Below the pieces are notes generated by a model. That model had not been told where the DNA came from. It saw nothing but the letters and a program-made list of their open reading frames with translations, and made no database searches. Shown piece by piece: positions 62,851 to 64,000 of a stretch of DNA of 64,000 bases. This DNA is from Crassaminicella indica (GTDB lineage Bacteria > Bacillota > Clostridia > Peptostreptococcales > Thermotaleaceae). How positions within the stretch are numbered: the stretch's first letter is position 1; each line of letters opens with the position of its first letter. Both the position numbers and the translations under genes were made by a program. The stretch is from the NCBI RefSeq assembly GCF_019203185.1, contig NZ_CP078093.1, positions 2,391,058-2,455,057 of the forward strand. Direction: 5' to 3'.

Positions 62851-64000
62851 ATCAAAAAGCTATCAAAATAAAATTGCATTTATTTTGATTTGTTTTATGC
62901 TTTTTTATAATCAGATTAATTTTTTAAGTTATGCAGAAGGCTCTAATATAAATGTAAAAGCTCCTATAAATCTTGTACGTCAATCAGACCATGATAAAAT
63001 AAAAAGAGGTGAAACCTTTACAATTAACTATAAGCTTCAACCTCAACCGATACCTGCTGAAGATATTTTACCTGAATCTTATTTAAAAAATAAAGAAATT
63101 GTTTTAGTTATGGATACTTCAGGGAGTATGAAAGAATATATTGATTTTAACTATAACGATACTCAAATATCACTTCAAGGAATACATGCTGTAAAAAATA
63201 TAAATATATGGAAAAGATGGTATACATCAGGTTGCTATTTAAATCATTATAGAATGTCTTTTAAAAAACCTCCTGCTGGAGAAAATCAGCATACTAAATA
63301 TTTTATATTTTATAGTACAGATGAAATAAATACAATTGAGAATTGGATTAAAAATTTAAATACAAATCAATTATATAAGTATATTCAAAAAAATAGAGCG
63401 TTTATGATAAACAAAGACCATAGTAAAAATTATATTAAATTTCCAATAAATCTTAAAGATATTACTGGTAATTATTACAATTGTTATTATAATTATCATG
63501 TTTATATTGCAACTATTGATACTTCAAAATCTAATCCTGTAATAGGATTAGCCAATGAACAATCGACAGCTCAACCAATTCATAAGGAGATGAAGATCTC
63601 TGTAATGAAAAAAGTGACTAAAAATTTTTTAGAAAAATTCAAAAATGATTCTAGGGTAAAAGTTGCTTTGATTCCTTATGCAAGCTATGCAAAAGATATT
63701 GTATTTAATAATGATAATTTTGTAAATTTGTCTAGTCCAACACAATATAATAATTTAATAAACAATATTAATAAACTTCAAGCATATGGTGGTACAAATA
63801 TTGGAGATGGATTACGAAAAGCTTATTATAAATTTTCTGATTCTGATAATATACGTAAATACGTTATATTAATGACAGATGGAGAACCTACATTTCATAG
63901 TAGTACTACAAAATTAATATGGAATGGTTGGTTTTATGAACCAGTAGAAGATCAACAATATTTAGGAGATGGAAGCTACCCTAATGATTATGAATATTTT
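62843..64000 (+). CDS. vWA-domain protein, probable pilus tip adhesin (3' end outside window)
   Basis: 386 codons are visible; the frame is open to the window end. Residues about 8-32 are a signal peptide (FILICFMLFYNQINFLSYAEG). A von Willebrand A domain follows, with the MIDAS metal site DTSGSM near residue 93, the Thr in AYGGTNIGDGL near 316 and TDGEP near 344. Between the first and later MIDAS parts there is an insert of about 150 residues with aromatic segments (YYNCYYNYHVY). vWA tip proteins are known on pili (PilY1/PilC, RrgA); its place as last visible gene of a pilus operon, overlapping a minor pilin, suggests this role. The ATG at 62843 follows GGGGGACTG. Confidence 0.82.
   Translation, partial: MIKSKSYQNKIAFILICFMLFYNQINFLSYAEGSNINVKAPINLVRQSDHDKIKRGETFTINYKLQPQPIPAEDILPESYLKNKEIVLVMDTSGSMKEYIDFNYNDTQISLQGIHAVKNINIWKRWYTSGCYLNHYRMSFKKPPAGENQHTKYFIFYSTDEINTIENWIKNLNTNQLYKYIQKNRAFMINKDHSKNYIKFPINLKDITGNYYNCYYNYHVYIATIDTSKSNPVIGLANEQSTAQPIHKEMKISVMKKVTKNFLEKFKNDSRVKVALIPYASYAKDIVFNNDNFVNLSSPTQYNNLINNINKLQAYGGTNIGDGLRKAYYKFSDSDNIRKYVILMTDGEPTFHSSTTKLIWNGWFYEPVEDQQYLGDGSYPNDYEYF

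Noticed and set aside
1-64000. tRNA, rRNA, prophage or defence systems
   Set aside because: No tRNA cloverleaf, rRNA segment, phage structural gene, restriction, toxin-antitoxin or other defence cluster was recognised in the window.

Overview
The window is AT-rich, densely coded chromosome of a strictly anaerobic, spore-forming member of the Clostridia. The pointers are Stickland-type ornithine fermentation genes, a sigK gene split by a skin-like element, a pro-sigma-K leader, T-box and c-di-GMP-II RNA switches, IreB, RNase J and a two-gene ThrE exporter. Gene content resembles the Alkaliphilus/Crassaminicella side of Peptostreptococcales/Clostridiaceae, but this is inference; no rRNA or tRNA gene is visible to place it.

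Layout. 0-6.3 kb: 3' end of aspS, rseC, an IS1182-family element inserted exactly in a bidirectional terminator, a two-gene threonine/serine exporter on the minus strand, glyA. 6.3-16 kb: a RocR-type sigma-54 activator, a 54-bp perfect palindrome, a -24/-12 promoter, then ord-ortA-ortB-oraS-oraE-glmL-like-orr, the complete oxidative branch of ornithine fermentation to alanine and acetyl-CoA. 16-26.3 kb: an accessory cell- or spore-surface region holding a GT61 glycosyltransferase, a MaoC hydratase, a CitE-like lyase, a NeuD/PglD acyltransferase, FdtA/FdtB-type amino-sugar genes, a coiled-coil protein, two diverged paralogous surface-protein candidates, a GT4 glycosyltransferase, a long foldback repeat, and a decayed CDP-sugar gene remnant. 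26.4-32 kb: Rrf2 regulator, nifS, nifU, mnmA, PRC-barrel protein, AI-2E-type permease. 32-47.4 kb: T-box/alaS, then ireB, an unusual alkaline-phosphatase-fold membrane protein, an aldo/keto reductase, ruvX, a DUF1292 gene, a 48-residue zinc ribbon, fur, rnj, mltG, trmR, trhP, udk and a class B PBP. 47.4-50.4 kb: sigK, split by a 2,246-bp mini-skin element carrying a large serine recombinase and one 61-residue ORF. 50.5-64 kb: a type IV pilus operon (pilB, pilT, pilC, pilin, pilD, pilM, pilN, pilO, minor pilins) behind a c-di-GMP-II riboswitch, ending in a truncated von Willebrand A-domain protein.

How it works together. Ornithine catabolism looks like one regulated unit: activator, palindrome, sigma-54 promoter, enzymes. 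The pilus operon appears controlled by c-di-GMP twice, in RNA (riboswitch plus terminator) and in protein (MshEN-type N-terminus of PilB). Sigma-K appears controlled twice, by DNA excision and by a hydrophobic pro-sequence. The 16-26 kb region looks like a pathway for an N-acylated 3-amino-deoxy sugar placed on surface proteins, with its acyl-CoA supply nearby; that link is inference from gene order. All family calls come from reading motifs, not from database searches.
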